A stretch of 64,000 bases of DNA. Source: an uncultured SAR86 cluster bacterium (GTDB lineage: Bacteria; Pseudomonadota; Gammaproteobacteria; Magnimaribacterales; Magnimaribacteraceae). Each line of letters starts with the position of its first letter. Position 1 is the first letter of the stretch. The stretch is from positions 16,071 to 80,070 of the forward strand of contig CACDOC010000004.1 of the NCBI GenBank assembly GCA_902554355.1. Direction: 5' to 3'. The notes below the pieces were generated by a model. The model did no database searches, was not told the DNA's origin, and saw only the letters and a program-made list of their open reading frames with translations. The translations under genes were made by a program, and so were the position numbers. This document shows, piece by piece, positions 52,498 through 60,973 of the stretch.

Positions 52498-53816
52498 TGC
52501 AATTTAAAATAAAAAACGGAAAGGGCCTCAAAGGAGAAATCACAGTTCCTGGTGACAAGTCTATATCGCATAGAGCAATAATGCTTGCTTCTTTAGCAGA
52601 AGGAAAATCAAAGATTTCTGGGTTTTTAGAAGGGGAGGACTGCCTCGCAACCATTGAAGTTTTTCAGAACATGGGAGTTAATATTTCTAAATCTAAAGGA
52701 ATGTTTATGGTTGAAGGAAAGGGCCTCAAAGGACTTGAAGGGCCTACTAGCCCTTTAGATTTTAGGAATTCAGGCACTTCTGTAAGGCTGTGCTCTGGAG
52801 TTTTAGCAGCTCAAGAATTTTCTTCGACTCTAATCGGTGATAGTTCTTTATCTTCGAGGCCTATGAAAAGAATAACTGACCCTTTAAGTCTTATGGGTGC
52901 TAATACATCAAGCTCAAAGGAGGGAACTCTCCCAATAAGGATAGAACCAGTAGATTCACTTAAATCAATCAAATATTCATTGCCAGTTGCAAGTGCACAG
53001 GTTAAGTCCTGTTTATTGTTTGCTGGTTTATATTCAGAAGGAATCACAGAGATTGAAGAAAAGGTCACTACTAGAGACCACACTGAGAGAATGTTTAAAA
53101 AGTTTGGCATCCCTATAGAAGAATCTCGATATAAGGCAACGAAGTTCATTAAATTAGATAGAGTAGAAAGTATAAATCCTATGGATATTGATATTTGTGG
53201 AGATTTTTCTTCTGCATCTTTTTTTATTTTAGCTGCACTTATTACATCTAACTCAGAAATATTAATTAGAAATGTAGGCATAAATCCAACTAGGATTGGT
53301 TTTCTGCATGCTCTTAGGCATATGGGAGCAAATATTGAGTTACAAAATAAAACAGATTCCTTTGAACCAACAGCAGATATATTAGTTAGAACTTCTGAGC
53401 TTAAAGGCATAACCCTAAATACTAATTTAGTTGCAAATATGATTGATGAAATGCCAGCATTCTTTATTGCAGCCTCTCTAGCAGAAGGAATCACAAAAGT
53501 TAAAGGCGCTAAAGAACTTAGGACCAAGGAAAGTGACAGACTTCAGGTTATGTCAGAAGTTTTAGATTCTTTTGGGGTTAAATTCCAGCAAGAAATAGAT
53601 GGCATAACAATAAATGGACTTGGAAAAGCCGGCATGTTTAGATCAGCAGAAATTAATTCGCATGAAGATCACAGAATAGCTATGGCTAGTTCTATAGGAT
53701 CTCTTAGAGCAGATGGTGAAACTACTGTTCTAAAATGTCTTAACGTTAAAACATCCTTCCCTAATTTTGTTGATGTATGTAAACAAGTCGGTATGAATAT
53801 TGAAAGATATGAATAA
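52497..53816 (+). CDS. aroA: 3-phosphoshikimate 1-carboxyvinyltransferase (EPSP synthase)
   Basis: AroA adds enolpyruvyl to shikimate 3-phosphate, the sixth step of the shikimate pathway and the glyphosate target. The 439 residues include VPGDKSISHRAIMLASLAEG, LDFRNSGTSVRLCSGVLA, SSRPMKRITDPLSLMGA, DEMPAFFIAASLAEG and KELRTKESDRLQVMSEVL. The NSGTSVRL loop looks like the class II (glyphosate-tolerant, Pseudomonas/CP4-like) form rather than the E. coli NAGTAMRPL; this is by eye. Its end overlaps cmk by eight bases. Confidence 0.95.
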   Translation: MQFKIKNGKGLKGEITVPGDKSISHRAIMLASLAEGKSKISGFLEGEDCLATIEVFQNMGVNISKSKGMFMVEGKGLKGLEGPTSPLDFRNSGTSVRLCSGVLAAQEFSSTLIGDSSLSSRPMKRITDPLSLMGANTSSSKEGTLPIRIEPVDSLKSIKYSLPVASAQVKSCLLFAGLYSEGITEIEEKVTTRDHTERMFKKFGIPIEESRYKATKFIKLDRVESINPMDIDICGDFSSASFFILAALITSNSEILIRNVGINPTRIGFLHALRHMGANIELQNKTDSFEPTADILVRTSELKGITLNTNLVANMIDEMPAFFIAASLAEGITKVKGAKELRTKESDRLQVMSEVLDSFGVKFQQEIDGITINGLGKAGMFRSAEINSHEDHRIAMASSIGSLRADGETTVLKCLNVKTSFPNFVDVCKQVGMNIERYE

Positions 53817-54483
53817 TCAGACAATTCCAGTAATAACAATAGATGGTCCTAGTGGTGCAGGTAAAGGAACAATTGCTCAGATGCTTGCTTTGGATCTTAA
53901 GTGGAATATTTTAGATAGTGGTGCTCTTTATAGGACGTTAGCTTATTTTATGTTACAGCAACATATTGAATTAAAAGATTTTGAAGAAAATATGTTATTT
54001 ATTAAGAATAATTTTAAAGTTAAGTTTGATCCAGGGACTATAGGTGAGCCTGTCAAGGTGATTTTCAATAACGATGATATTACTAAGAAAGTAAGAACTG
54101 AAGATATAGCAAAAAAAACATCTGATTTAGCTACAGACCCTTTAATTAGAGAATTTATAAGACCTTGTCAACGTGACTTTATGGTTCAGCCAGGATTAGT
54201 TGCTGATGGTAGAGATATGGGGACTGTTATTTTTAACGATGCTAAACTTAAAATTTTCTTAACAGCTTCTATTGAAGAAAGAGCAAAAAGAAGACAATCA
54301 CAGTTGAAAAGACAAGGAAGCGAGGTTAATATGCGCCTCCTTTTACAAGAGTTAGAGGAAAGGGATAAAAAGGATAAAGAACGAAAACATTCTCCTTTGA
54401 AGCCAGCTGACGACTCAGTAATAATTGATACAAGTAATATAGATCCGGTTGGAGTAATTAAAGCAATAAAAAAATTTCTTTAA
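53809..54483 (+). CDS. cmk: Cytidylate kinase
   Basis: Cmk phosphorylates CMP and dCMP. I start at the ATG at 53809 (MNNQTIPVITIDGP) rather than the track TTG, since it gives the normal N-terminus and an eight-base overlap with aroA. The 224 residues carry the P-loop DGPSGAGKGTIAQML, DSGALYRTLAYF, DGRDMGTVIF and the lid region EERAKRRQSQLKRQG. rpsA follows after 11 bases, the conserved cmk-rpsA pairing. Confidence 0.95.
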   Translation: MNNQTIPVITIDGPSGAGKGTIAQMLALDLKWNILDSGALYRTLAYFMLQQHIELKDFEENMLFIKNNFKVKFDPGTIGEPVKVIFNNDDITKKVRTEDIAKKTSDLATDPLIREFIRPCQRDFMVQPGLVADGRDMGTVIFNDAKLKIFLTASIEERAKRRQSQLKRQGSEVNMRLLLQELEERDKKDKERKHSPLKPADDSVIIDTSNIDPVGVIKAIKKFL

Positions 54484-54494
54484 ATCAAAAAATT

Positions 54495-56180
54495 ATGTCA
54501 GTAAGTTTTGAAAAGCTGTTAGACGAAAGCTTAAGTGCAGTTACTATGAAGACCGGAAAGTTAGTAACTGGAATAGTTCTGGATATTCTTGAAAACCATG
54601 TTGTTGTCCATGTTGGACTTAAATCTGAAGCAGCTGTTCCCAAAGCTGAATTTTACAATGAATCTGGGGAATTAGATTTAAAGATTGGAGATGAAGTCCA
54701 ACTAACTCTTGAGGCTATCGAAGATGGTCATGGCAATACAAGAGTTTCTAGAGAAAAGGCTATAAAACAAGAAGTCTGGAAGAGAATTGAAGAGTCTTCG
54801 TCAAGCAACACTATTTTAAAAGGACTTATTACAGGTTCTGTAAAAGGAGGATTGACTGTAGATGTTCAAGGTGTAAAGGCCTTTTTACCCGGATCTCTTG
54901 CGGAAGTGATACCAACTAAAGATTTAGAACACTTAGTAGGAAATTATGAAGAGTTTAAAGTCATAAAGCTTGATAAAGAAAAGAATAATGTAGTTCTATC
55001 TAGAAAAGCAGTTCTGCAAGAAGTAAATTCTGAAGAAAGAGAAAAACTACTTTCGTCATTAGCTGAAGGGCAAACAATAAGAGGTATAGTTAAAAATTTA
55101 ACTGATTATGGAGCTTTTATTGATCTAGGTGGAATTGATGGACTACTTCATATTACAGATATTTCTTGGAGTAGAATAAGTCATCCTTCAGAAGCTATAA
55201 AGATTGGTGAAGAGCTTAATGTAAAGGTTATTAAGTACGATAAAGAAGAACAGAAGGTTTCTCTGGGCATAAAACAGTTAATTGAAGACCCTTGGATAGG
55301 TATTGAAGCTAAATTTCCTCTAAACACATCTGTTATGGCTACCGTAACTAATTTAACTGATTACGGTTTTTTTGGTGAAATTGAAGATGGAGTTGAAGGT
55401 TTAGTTCATGTATCTGAAATAGATTGGACAAACAAGAATATCCATCCCTCTAAAGTAGTTTCTTTAAATGACCAAGTTGAAGTTATGATCCTAGAAGTTG
55501 ACGAAGAAAAGAGAAGAATTTCTCTTGGATTGAAACAATTATCAGAAAATCCATGGCAACTTTTTGCTCACACACATAAAGAGGGAGAAAAAATTAAGGG
55601 ATCATTAAAATCTGTTACTGACTTTGGAGTTTTTCTAGAACTAGAAGGAGGAATAGACGGACTAGTTCATCTATCTGATATTTCATGGGATGAAAGCGAA
55701 GATATTCTTAGGTCTTTAAATAAAGGAGATCAAATTGAGGCCCTTATTCTTTCTATAGAGGCGGAAAGAGAAAGAATCTCTCTAGGAATCAAGCAGCTAA
55801 CTTCAGACGCATTTGGAGATTATGTAGAAAATAATAAGAAAGCCTCTAAAGTAAATGCAAAAGTCATTGATTTTAACGATGAAAGAATTAATTTATCTTT
55901 GGCTGAAGGGGTAATGGGCTATTTACCTCAAAAAGATTTTATAAATTCTTCTGCTAATATAAAGCTAGAGGAAGGTATTGAACTTGAGGTAATAATAGCA
56001 AATATATCCTTGAGAGATAGAGAGATTATTTTATCTCTTCGAGCTTTAGAGAAACAGGAAGAGAAGAGCGCTCTAAGAGATAATGCTCAAAAGAATAAAG
56101 AAATAGAAGAGGCGCATAAGTCGAATATTGGAGACCTTATTAAGGCAGAGATGGAGGACTCTAAAACTGAAGATGAATAG
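54495..56180 (+). CDS. rpsA: 30S ribosomal protein S1
   Basis: S1 is the large RNA-binding ribosomal protein that recruits mRNA. The 561 residues contain six S1 (OB-fold) repeats; the best conserved carry LTDYGAFIDLGGIDGLLHITDISW, LTDYGFFGEIEDGVEGLVHVSEIDW and VTDFGVFLELEGGIDGLVHLSDISWDE, each ending near SLGIKQL. Length is close to E. coli S1 (557). With weak Shine-Dalgarno sequences at many starts here, S1-dependent initiation is likely important. It overlaps ihfB by eight bases. Confidence 0.97.
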   Translation: MSVSFEKLLDESLSAVTMKTGKLVTGIVLDILENHVVVHVGLKSEAAVPKAEFYNESGELDLKIGDEVQLTLEAIEDGHGNTRVSREKAIKQEVWKRIEESSSSNTILKGLITGSVKGGLTVDVQGVKAFLPGSLAEVIPTKDLEHLVGNYEEFKVIKLDKEKNNVVLSRKAVLQEVNSEEREKLLSSLAEGQTIRGIVKNLTDYGAFIDLGGIDGLLHITDISWSRISHPSEAIKIGEELNVKVIKYDKEEQKVSLGIKQLIEDPWIGIEAKFPLNTSVMATVTNLTDYGFFGEIEDGVEGLVHVSEIDWTNKNIHPSKVVSLNDQVEVMILEVDEEKRRISLGLKQLSENPWQLFAHTHKEGEKIKGSLKSVTDFGVFLELEGGIDGLVHLSDISWDESEDILRSLNKGDQIEALILSIEAERERISLGIKQLTSDAFGDYVENNKKASKVNAKVIDFNDERINLSLAEGVMGYLPQKDFINSSANIKLEEGIELEVIIANISLRDREIILSLRALEKQEEKSALRDNAQKNKEIEEAHKSNIGDLIKAEMEDSKTEDE

Positions 56181-56451
56181 GTCTCAATTGATTGAAAATT
56201 TAATAGAGAAAAATAAGTTTTTATCAAAAAGTGATGTAGAGGATGTAGTTAGCTTAATCCTTGGCAATGTTAGTAATGCTTTAGCTCATGGCGGTAGAGT
56301 TGAACTAAGAGGTTTTGGTAGCTTTTCAACTAGAAAAAGAAAGAAAAGAATTTCAAGAAATCCCAAGACAGGCAAATCTATCTCTGTTCGAGAAAAAAAT
56401 TATCCTTATTTTCGGGCCTCTAAGAGATTAAAAGAGTCTATAAATAATTAA
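56173..56451 (+). CDS. ihfB: Integration host factor subunit beta
   Basis: IhfB with IhfA forms a DNA-bending nucleoid protein. I start at the ATG giving MNRSQLIENL, 15 codons into the track ORF, as this is the family N-terminus and overlaps rpsA by eight bases. The 92 residues include GRVELRGFGSFSTRKRKKRISRNPKTGKSI, the beta-arm with its intercalating proline, and EKNYPYFRASKRLKE. The rpsA-ihfB order is conserved in gammaproteobacteria. IhfA is elsewhere. Confidence 0.95.
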   Translation: MNRSQLIENLIEKNKFLSKSDVEDVVSLILGNVSNALAHGGRVELRGFGSFSTRKRKKRISRNPKTGKSISVREKNYPYFRASKRLKESINN

Positions 56452-56492
56452 GTTTTTTATATCATGTGATATTCTTCTAACTGAGAAGATTT

Positions 56493-57104
56493 ATGCCCAA
56501 AGATATTGCAGCAAAAATCAAGCGTTCCTTTGAAGATTCTGTATCTGTCAAAATCAAGATTGTTGATCAAGAAATTTATAATGTATTAATTGAAGCAGGT
56601 GATGTTATTGCTGAATCAATAATAAAGGGAAGGAAGTTAATGATTTGTGGAAATGGAGGTTCTGCTGCAGACGCACAGCATTTAGTAGCAGAATTTCTTA
56701 TTAGATTAACTTCAGATGTTAATAGACAAGGGATACCTGCTATATCGTTAGCGCAAGATTCGTCTACTCTTACTGCCTGTTTAAATGATTATGGACCTGA
56801 TGTGATCTTTAAGAGAGTTATGTCATCTCTAGCTCAAGAAGGTGATATATTGCTTGCTATTTCTACTTCTGGAAATTCTAAGAATATTATAGAGGTCTTA
56901 AAGTATGCAAATTCTCGAGGGATATATTCACTTGGATTTTTAGGTGGGGATGGCGGCAAAGCCCTAGAGTATTGTAATTCCGCATTTATTGTTCCAAGTA
57001 CTTCGACCGCAAGGATTCAAGAAAGCCATATTACAGCTGGACATGCCTTATTGCAGTATGTAGAGGATAAACTTATAGAAGAAGGTTACCTTAAGCAGGA
57101 ATAA
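56493..57104 (+). CDS. gmhA: SIS-domain phosphoheptose isomerase-like protein
   Basis: The 203-residue SIS protein has KLMICGNGGSAADAQHLVAEF, LACLNDYG-like residues, DILLAISTSGNSKNIIEVL and the C-terminal TARIQESHITAGHAL, typical of GmhA, which converts sedoheptulose 7-phosphate to D-glycero-manno-heptose 7-phosphate for LPS core or surface glycans. Related DiaA proteins (DnaA regulators) share the fold, but the GNGGSAADAQH and RIQESH segments favour GmhA. Two short inverted repeats lie in the 41-base gap upstream, one pairing the AGAAG ribosome-binding site. Confidence 0.8.
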   Translation: MPKDIAAKIKRSFEDSVSVKIKIVDQEIYNVLIEAGDVIAESIIKGRKLMICGNGGSAADAQHLVAEFLIRLTSDVNRQGIPAISLAQDSSTLTACLNDYGPDVIFKRVMSSLAQEGDILLAISTSGNSKNIIEVLKYANSRGIYSLGFLGGDGGKALEYCNSAFIVPSTSTARIQESHITAGHALLQYVEDKLIEEGYLKQE

Positions 57105-57111
57105 TTTAAAA

Positions 57112-57333
57112 ATGCGTTGGTCAATATTATTATTAGTTCTACTAAATGCTGTTATCATTTTATCTGGTTATTTATTATTAAATTTAAATTCTAACATTGT
57201 TGTTTTTGATTTCTTACTTAGTGAAATACAAGTCAGTCTAGGCTTGCTTCTATTGTCTTCCTTTTTATTAGGTTGTTTTGTTTTTTTTGTACTAGAGATA
57301 CTTTATTTCTCAAAAAGAAATAAAAATGAATAG
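57112..57333 (+). CDS. lapA: LapA-like small membrane protein (DUF1049)
   Basis: The 73-residue protein has two membrane helices (about 3-23 and 42-66) separated by NSNIVVFDFLLSEIQVSLG, the pattern of LapA/YciS, a partner of LapB in controlling LpxC and lipopolysaccharide assembly. It is shorter than E. coli LapA (about 100) and lacks the coiled-coil tail. Position just after ihfB-gmhA resembles its usual neighbourhood. The stop codon is overlapped by the ATG of the next small ORF. Confidence 0.72.
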   Translation: MRWSILLLVLLNAVIILSGYLLLNLNSNIVVFDFLLSEIQVSLGLLLLSSFLLGCFVFFVLEILYFSKRNKNE

Positions 57334-57487
57334 CTCTATTCAGATGTATGCTTGTACAAATAGGGTTTTAATTCTAAAAGAAGATTTAAATGATGTATTT
57401 GTTTGTTTGGTTACAGGAAGAACTATTACTAAAAGTGCAAATCCTTTAAAATTATTAAAAGAAATACTCAGAGATTTAAATTTATGA
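57326..57487 (+). CDS. Small ORF (53 aa) of unknown function, absent from the ORF track
   Basis: ATGAATAG at the end of lapA opens a frame of 53 codons to TGA at 57485-57487. The product begins MNSSIQMYACTNRVLILKED and ends KLLKEILRDLNL. It overlaps lapA by eight bases and the cupin gene by four (ATGA), exactly the coupling seen for proven genes here, and otherwise the 150-base stretch would be an unusual gap for this genome. No signal peptide or known motif is visible; two Cys are present. Its small size is why the track missed it. Confidence 0.6.
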   Translation: MNSSIQMYACTNRVLILKEDLNDVFVCLVTGRTITKSANPLKLLKEILRDLNL

Positions 57488-57813
57488 AACTAAACATATT
57501 AGATATAGGCGGCAAAGTAGTAAAGGATGATGAGAAGTACGTCGTAAAAGATAATTCCTCTTTGAATAATTTAGTTGTTAGTAGTACTGATCTAAAACCT
57601 GGAAAATCAACATCTGGTCATAGCCACGCCGGACAAGAAGAAGTCTATCATTTTGTAAGAGGTACTGGAATGATGAAAATCGATGATGAAGTCTTCTCAG
57701 TTAAAGAGGGTGATGTAATACTTATCGAAGATGGAAAGTTTCATCAAGTTATCAATAACTCAGACGAAAATTTCTACTTCGTATGTGTATTTGATGGATC
57801 TAGAAGTCATTAG
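57484..57813 (+). CDS. Cupin-domain protein (possible sugar-processing enzyme)
   Basis: The 109 residues form one cupin: GHSHAGQEEVYHFVRGTGMMKIDDE gives the HxH(x)4E(x)6G metal motif, and EGDVILIEDGKFHQVIN the second motif. Small cupins can be sugar isomerases, epimerases or metal-dependent sensors. Before manC (whose C-terminal half is also a cupin) a role in mannose or surface sugar metabolism is plausible but unproven. The ATG overlaps the preceding small ORF by four bases. Confidence 0.8.
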   Translation: MKLNILDIGGKVVKDDEKYVVKDNSSLNNLVVSSTDLKPGKSTSGHSHAGQEEVYHFVRGTGMMKIDDEVFSVKEGDVILIEDGKFHQVINNSDENFYFVCVFDGSRSH

Positions 57814-57842
57814 ATTTTCTAACTTAATTAACCTAATATCTG

Positions 57843-57872
57843 TTGATACCTAGATTATGTAGTCTTTATGAC
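57843..57872 (+). promoter_or_regulatory. Putative manC promoter
   Basis: TTGATA (57843-57848, five of six consensus) is followed after 18 bases by TATGAC (57867-57872, four of six). This lies in the 77-base gap between the cupin gene and manC. The -10 overlaps the left arm of the nine-base inverted repeat at 57868-57892. Confidence 0.35.
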
Positions 57873-57892
57873 TTACTCTGAAAGTAAGTCAT
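57868..57892. promoter_or_regulatory. Nine-base perfect inverted repeat at the manC start
   Basis: ATGACTTAC and GTAAGTCAT flank the seven-base loop TCTGAAA. The right arm includes the first two bases of the upstream manC ATG (57891). It could be an operator overlapping the promoter, or an RNA hairpin that hides the first start codon and favours the second (57906). It is not followed by a T-tract, so a terminator is unlikely. Confidence 0.45.
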
Positions 57893-59153
57893 GGTTTATA
57901 ATTTAATGGTGCGAAAACAAAAATTAAGGCCGATAGTCTTAGCAGGAGGTTCTGGTAAAAGGCTTTGGCCTTTATCTACGAAAGAAAGACCGAAGCAGTT
58001 TATTAATTTTTTTGGCGAATATTCATTATTTGATTTAACTTTACAAAGATTAAACAAAGCTTCCCTATTTAAAAAACCTATTATCGTAACTTCTGTAAAT
58101 TACTTGGGGTATGTAGAAGACTCAATTGCAAGAACAGGTATTGACCCCGAAAAGATTATACTCGAGCCTTTATCCAAAAATACATTTCCTGCTATCTCTT
58201 TAGCCGTAATAACTGCATTAATTAAGAATAAGAATGAAAGCTTTATAGTAACTCCTTCAGATCACTATATTTCTAGGAATAAAGAATTTCATAATTCTTG
58301 CTTAATTGCCAGGGATAATCTTAAAAATGAAGGATTAAATCTTTTTGGAGTTAAACCAGACAGCGCTTCAACTGAATTTGGTTATATAACACCTAGCTCT
58401 TCAAATAAGAATATTAACAAAATTAGTGCATTTATAGAGAAACCTAATAGCAAGAAAGCAAAGGTGTTATTTAATCTGAAAGAAGTTTTATGGAATGCAG
58501 GAATTTTTATCTTCAAAGGATCATGGTTCATAGAAGCTTGTAAGAGTATAGATAAAAAGATTTTAGATGAAATAAATAGTTTAAAACCAGAAGAATACCC
58601 TACATCGTTATGTTTTTTACCTAATAAGAATAAATTCAAGAATTTATCTGATTTATCATTCGATAAAGCTTTTGTAGAAAAAAATAAAACGAATTATGTG
58701 ACTACCTTGGAGGCGGGTTGGTCTGATTTAGGTTCATGGGCGGCATTAAGCAACTTACAAAGGACCCTAACTAAAGAAATGAAACTTTTTCCTGATGGTG
58801 CTTACTATAAAGAAGAGAGACCTTGGGGTTATTTTGAAACTTTAATGGAAACCGAAGAATCTAAAGTTAAATTGTTGTGCGTACTACCTAACCATAGGTT
58901 GTCCCTTCAAAAGCATAAATATAGGTCAGAAACTTGGTATGTAATTCGTGGTGAAGCCAAAGTTACAAAAGGCAATGAAAGATTTTCTATGTTAACTGGA
59001 GACTCTATTATTATTAGAGAGAATGAAGAACACAGGCTAGAGAATTTATCTAATGAGACCCTTGAAATCATTGAAATACAAACAGGAACTTACTTTGGAG
59101 AAGATGACATAATTAGAATACAAGATTCTTATGGAAGAGCAGATCTCCATTGA
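57891..59153 (+). CDS. manC: Mannose-1-phosphate guanylyltransferase / mannose-6-phosphate isomerase
   Basis: The N-terminal nucleotidyltransferase has PIVLAGGSGKRLWPLS and FIVTPSDHYI, and FIEKPN and ALEAGWSDLGSW-type residues; it makes GDP-mannose from GTP and mannose 1-phosphate. The C-terminal cupin (EERPWGYFETL, LSLQKHKYRSETWYVIRGEA) is the type II phosphomannose isomerase domain. The 420 residues are shorter than the usual ~470. Start may be the second ATG at 57906 (MVRKQKLRPIV). The end overlaps uvrC by 23 bases. GDP-mannose would feed surface polysaccharide made by the downstream cluster. Confidence 0.93.
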   Translation: MVYNLMVRKQKLRPIVLAGGSGKRLWPLSTKERPKQFINFFGEYSLFDLTLQRLNKASLFKKPIIVTSVNYLGYVEDSIARTGIDPEKIILEPLSKNTFPAISLAVITALIKNKNESFIVTPSDHYISRNKEFHNSCLIARDNLKNEGLNLFGVKPDSASTEFGYITPSSSNKNINKISAFIEKPNSKKAKVLFNLKEVLWNAGIFIFKGSWFIEACKSIDKKILDEINSLKPEEYPTSLCFLPNKNKFKNLSDLSFDKAFVEKNKTNYVTTLEAGWSDLGSWAALSNLQRTLTKEMKLFPDGAYYKEERPWGYFETLMETEESKVKLLCVLPNHRLSLQKHKYRSETWYVIRGEAKVTKGNERFSMLTGDSIIIRENEEHRLENLSNETLEIIEIQTGTYFGEDDIIRIQDSYGRADLH

Positions 59154-60969
59154 TTCATTTTTTGAAGTTCCTTCTTCTAAGGAAAAAATTAAACACATTC
59201 TAAGAAATTTACCTAGACAACCTGGGGTTTATAAGTTCTTAAATGAATCAAAACATGCAATCTATATTGGCAAGGCAAAAAATCTGCGAAACAGAATCTC
59301 CTCATATTTTACAGATTCTCTTAATAAATCAAAAAAAATTGACAAACTTGTAAGCAATACAAAGTGTATAGAAATTGTACTTACGAATTCTGAATTAGAA
59401 GCCTTGCTTATGGAGCAATTTCTAATAAAAGAAAATAAACCTATATTTAACGTTCAGTTTAAAGATGATAAAGGATACCCCTGGATTAGGATTGAGAGCT
59501 CAAAAGAGTTCCCTTCGGCAAACTTCTTTTTAGGCAAGAAAGATAAAACAAATAAATTTTTTGGTCCATTTCCGAGTTCATACTCTGTACAAGAGTCTTT
59601 AAATCTAATTCAAAAGACTTTTAGGCTAAGAAACTGTACTGATTCTTTTTTTAAGAACAGAACAAGACCTTGCATTCAACATGAAATAGGCCGTTGCTCA
59701 GCACCTTGTGTTGGTAATATTAAAAGAAAAGAGTATATGGAAGATGTTTACTCTGCTGAATTATTACTCTCAGGTAAGTCTGAAAAGTTAATTTCTAGTT
59801 TTTATAATTTAATGGATAAGTATTCTCAAGCTAGGTCATTTGAGAAGGCAGCGATATACAGAGATAAGATATCATCTCTAAGAGAAGTACAAAGAACTCA
59901 AAGTGTAACTGGGTATACAAAGGAAAGAGACGCTATAACTGTTTGCAATTCAAATGGCTTAACAAAGGCAGGAATAACTCATGTGAACAATGGTTGGGTT
60001 ACGGGACATGAAAATTTTATTCAAAAGAATAATCTTATAGAGGGTTCTGTTCTTGAGCACTTCATACAAACTTATTATTTAGCTGAGGTATATTGCCCTT
60101 CAAGTCTAGTTATAGGCGAGCCTATCAAGAACAAGAAAATGATAGAAAAAGCTTTAACCGAGCATCATGGAAAGAATGTCAAAATAATAAGTAGGTTAGG
60201 AAAAAGAGATCAAGGTCTTATTAAAATCTGTGAACAAAACACAAAGATTTCCTTTAACAAAAAAGAAAATTATAAAAATAATATACTTGCCCTCGAATCT
60301 TTGAAGAAAGAACTCTCACTTTCAAAAGAAATTAGTATAGTTGAATCTTACGATATAAGTCATCATTCTAGATCGGCAGCTATCGGAGGATGTGTTGTAT
60401 TTTCTAAAGAAGGTAAATTAAAGGATAGATATAAGTTATTTAATGTTAGTAAGGAAAATGCAGGTGATGATATCTCCTCTATGGTTGAAGTAATTGAAAG
60501 GAGGTTTCAAGCTTCAGATTTACAGCTTCAAATTCCTAGTCTAATAATACTTGATGGAGGCAAAGTTCATTTATCTCATGTACGCAGTAAACTTGAGGAG
60601 TTAGAGTTAGGCGAAATACCTGTAATTGCTATTTCTAAACGAGCCAGAAGAAAACCCGACATGGACTTAATACATACCACATACGGTTCATCGAAGATTA
60701 CTGTAGGAAGTTTAGCTCATAAATTTATACAGGAAATTAGAGATGAAACGCATAGATTTTCAATTACGAAACAACAGAAAAAGCAAAGAAACATATCTTT
60801 TGGGTCAATTTTAGATAATTTGAAAGGGGTGGGCCCTAAAAGAAAAAAAAATCTAATTAGATATTTTGGGAGCATAGAACAAATTAAAAGGGCTAGTATT
60901 CAAGATATAAAGAATGTTCCTGGGTTGGGAAATAAAACAGCCGTTTCAATCTATCAACAGTTAAAATAA
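59131..60969 (+). CDS. uvrC: Excinuclease ABC subunit C
   Basis: UvrC makes both incisions in nucleotide excision repair. The 612 residues contain the N-terminal GIY-YIG nuclease (QPGVYKFLNESKHAIYIGKAKNLRNRISSYF), a cysteine segment NRTRPCIQHEIGRCSAPCVGN, a UVR motif near residue 210, the RNase H-like domain (VESYDISHHSRSAAIGGCVVF, PSLIILDGGKVHL) and C-terminal helix-hairpin-helix (LKGVGPKRKKNLI). The start overlaps manC by 23 bases; no other ATG precedes the GIY-YIG domain. pgsA follows after four bases, as in E. coli. Confidence 0.96.
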   Translation: MEEQISIDSFFEVPSSKEKIKHILRNLPRQPGVYKFLNESKHAIYIGKAKNLRNRISSYFTDSLNKSKKIDKLVSNTKCIEIVLTNSELEALLMEQFLIKENKPIFNVQFKDDKGYPWIRIESSKEFPSANFFLGKKDKTNKFFGPFPSSYSVQESLNLIQKTFRLRNCTDSFFKNRTRPCIQHEIGRCSAPCVGNIKRKEYMEDVYSAELLLSGKSEKLISSFYNLMDKYSQARSFEKAAIYRDKISSLREVQRTQSVTGYTKERDAITVCNSNGLTKAGITHVNNGWVTGHENFIQKNNLIEGSVLEHFIQTYYLAEVYCPSSLVIGEPIKNKKMIEKALTEHHGKNVKIISRLGKRDQGLIKICEQNTKISFNKKENYKNNILALESLKKELSLSKEISIVESYDISHHSRSAAIGGCVVFSKEGKLKDRYKLFNVSKENAGDDISSMVEVIERRFQASDLQLQIPSLIILDGGKVHLSHVRSKLEELELGEIPVIAISKRARRKPDMDLIHTTYGSSKITVGSLAHKFIQEIRDETHRFSITKQQKKQRNISFGSILDNLKGVGPKRKKNLIRYFGSIEQIKRASIQDIKNVPGLGNKTAVSIYQQLK

Positions 60970-60973
60970 ACTT

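Noticed and set aside
52811-53527. 238-residue minus-strand ORF
   Set aside because: It lies wholly antisense to aroA, which has all EPSP synthase motifs. Its translation is low-complexity and shows no domain; long shadow ORFs are expected opposite AT-rich coding sequence.
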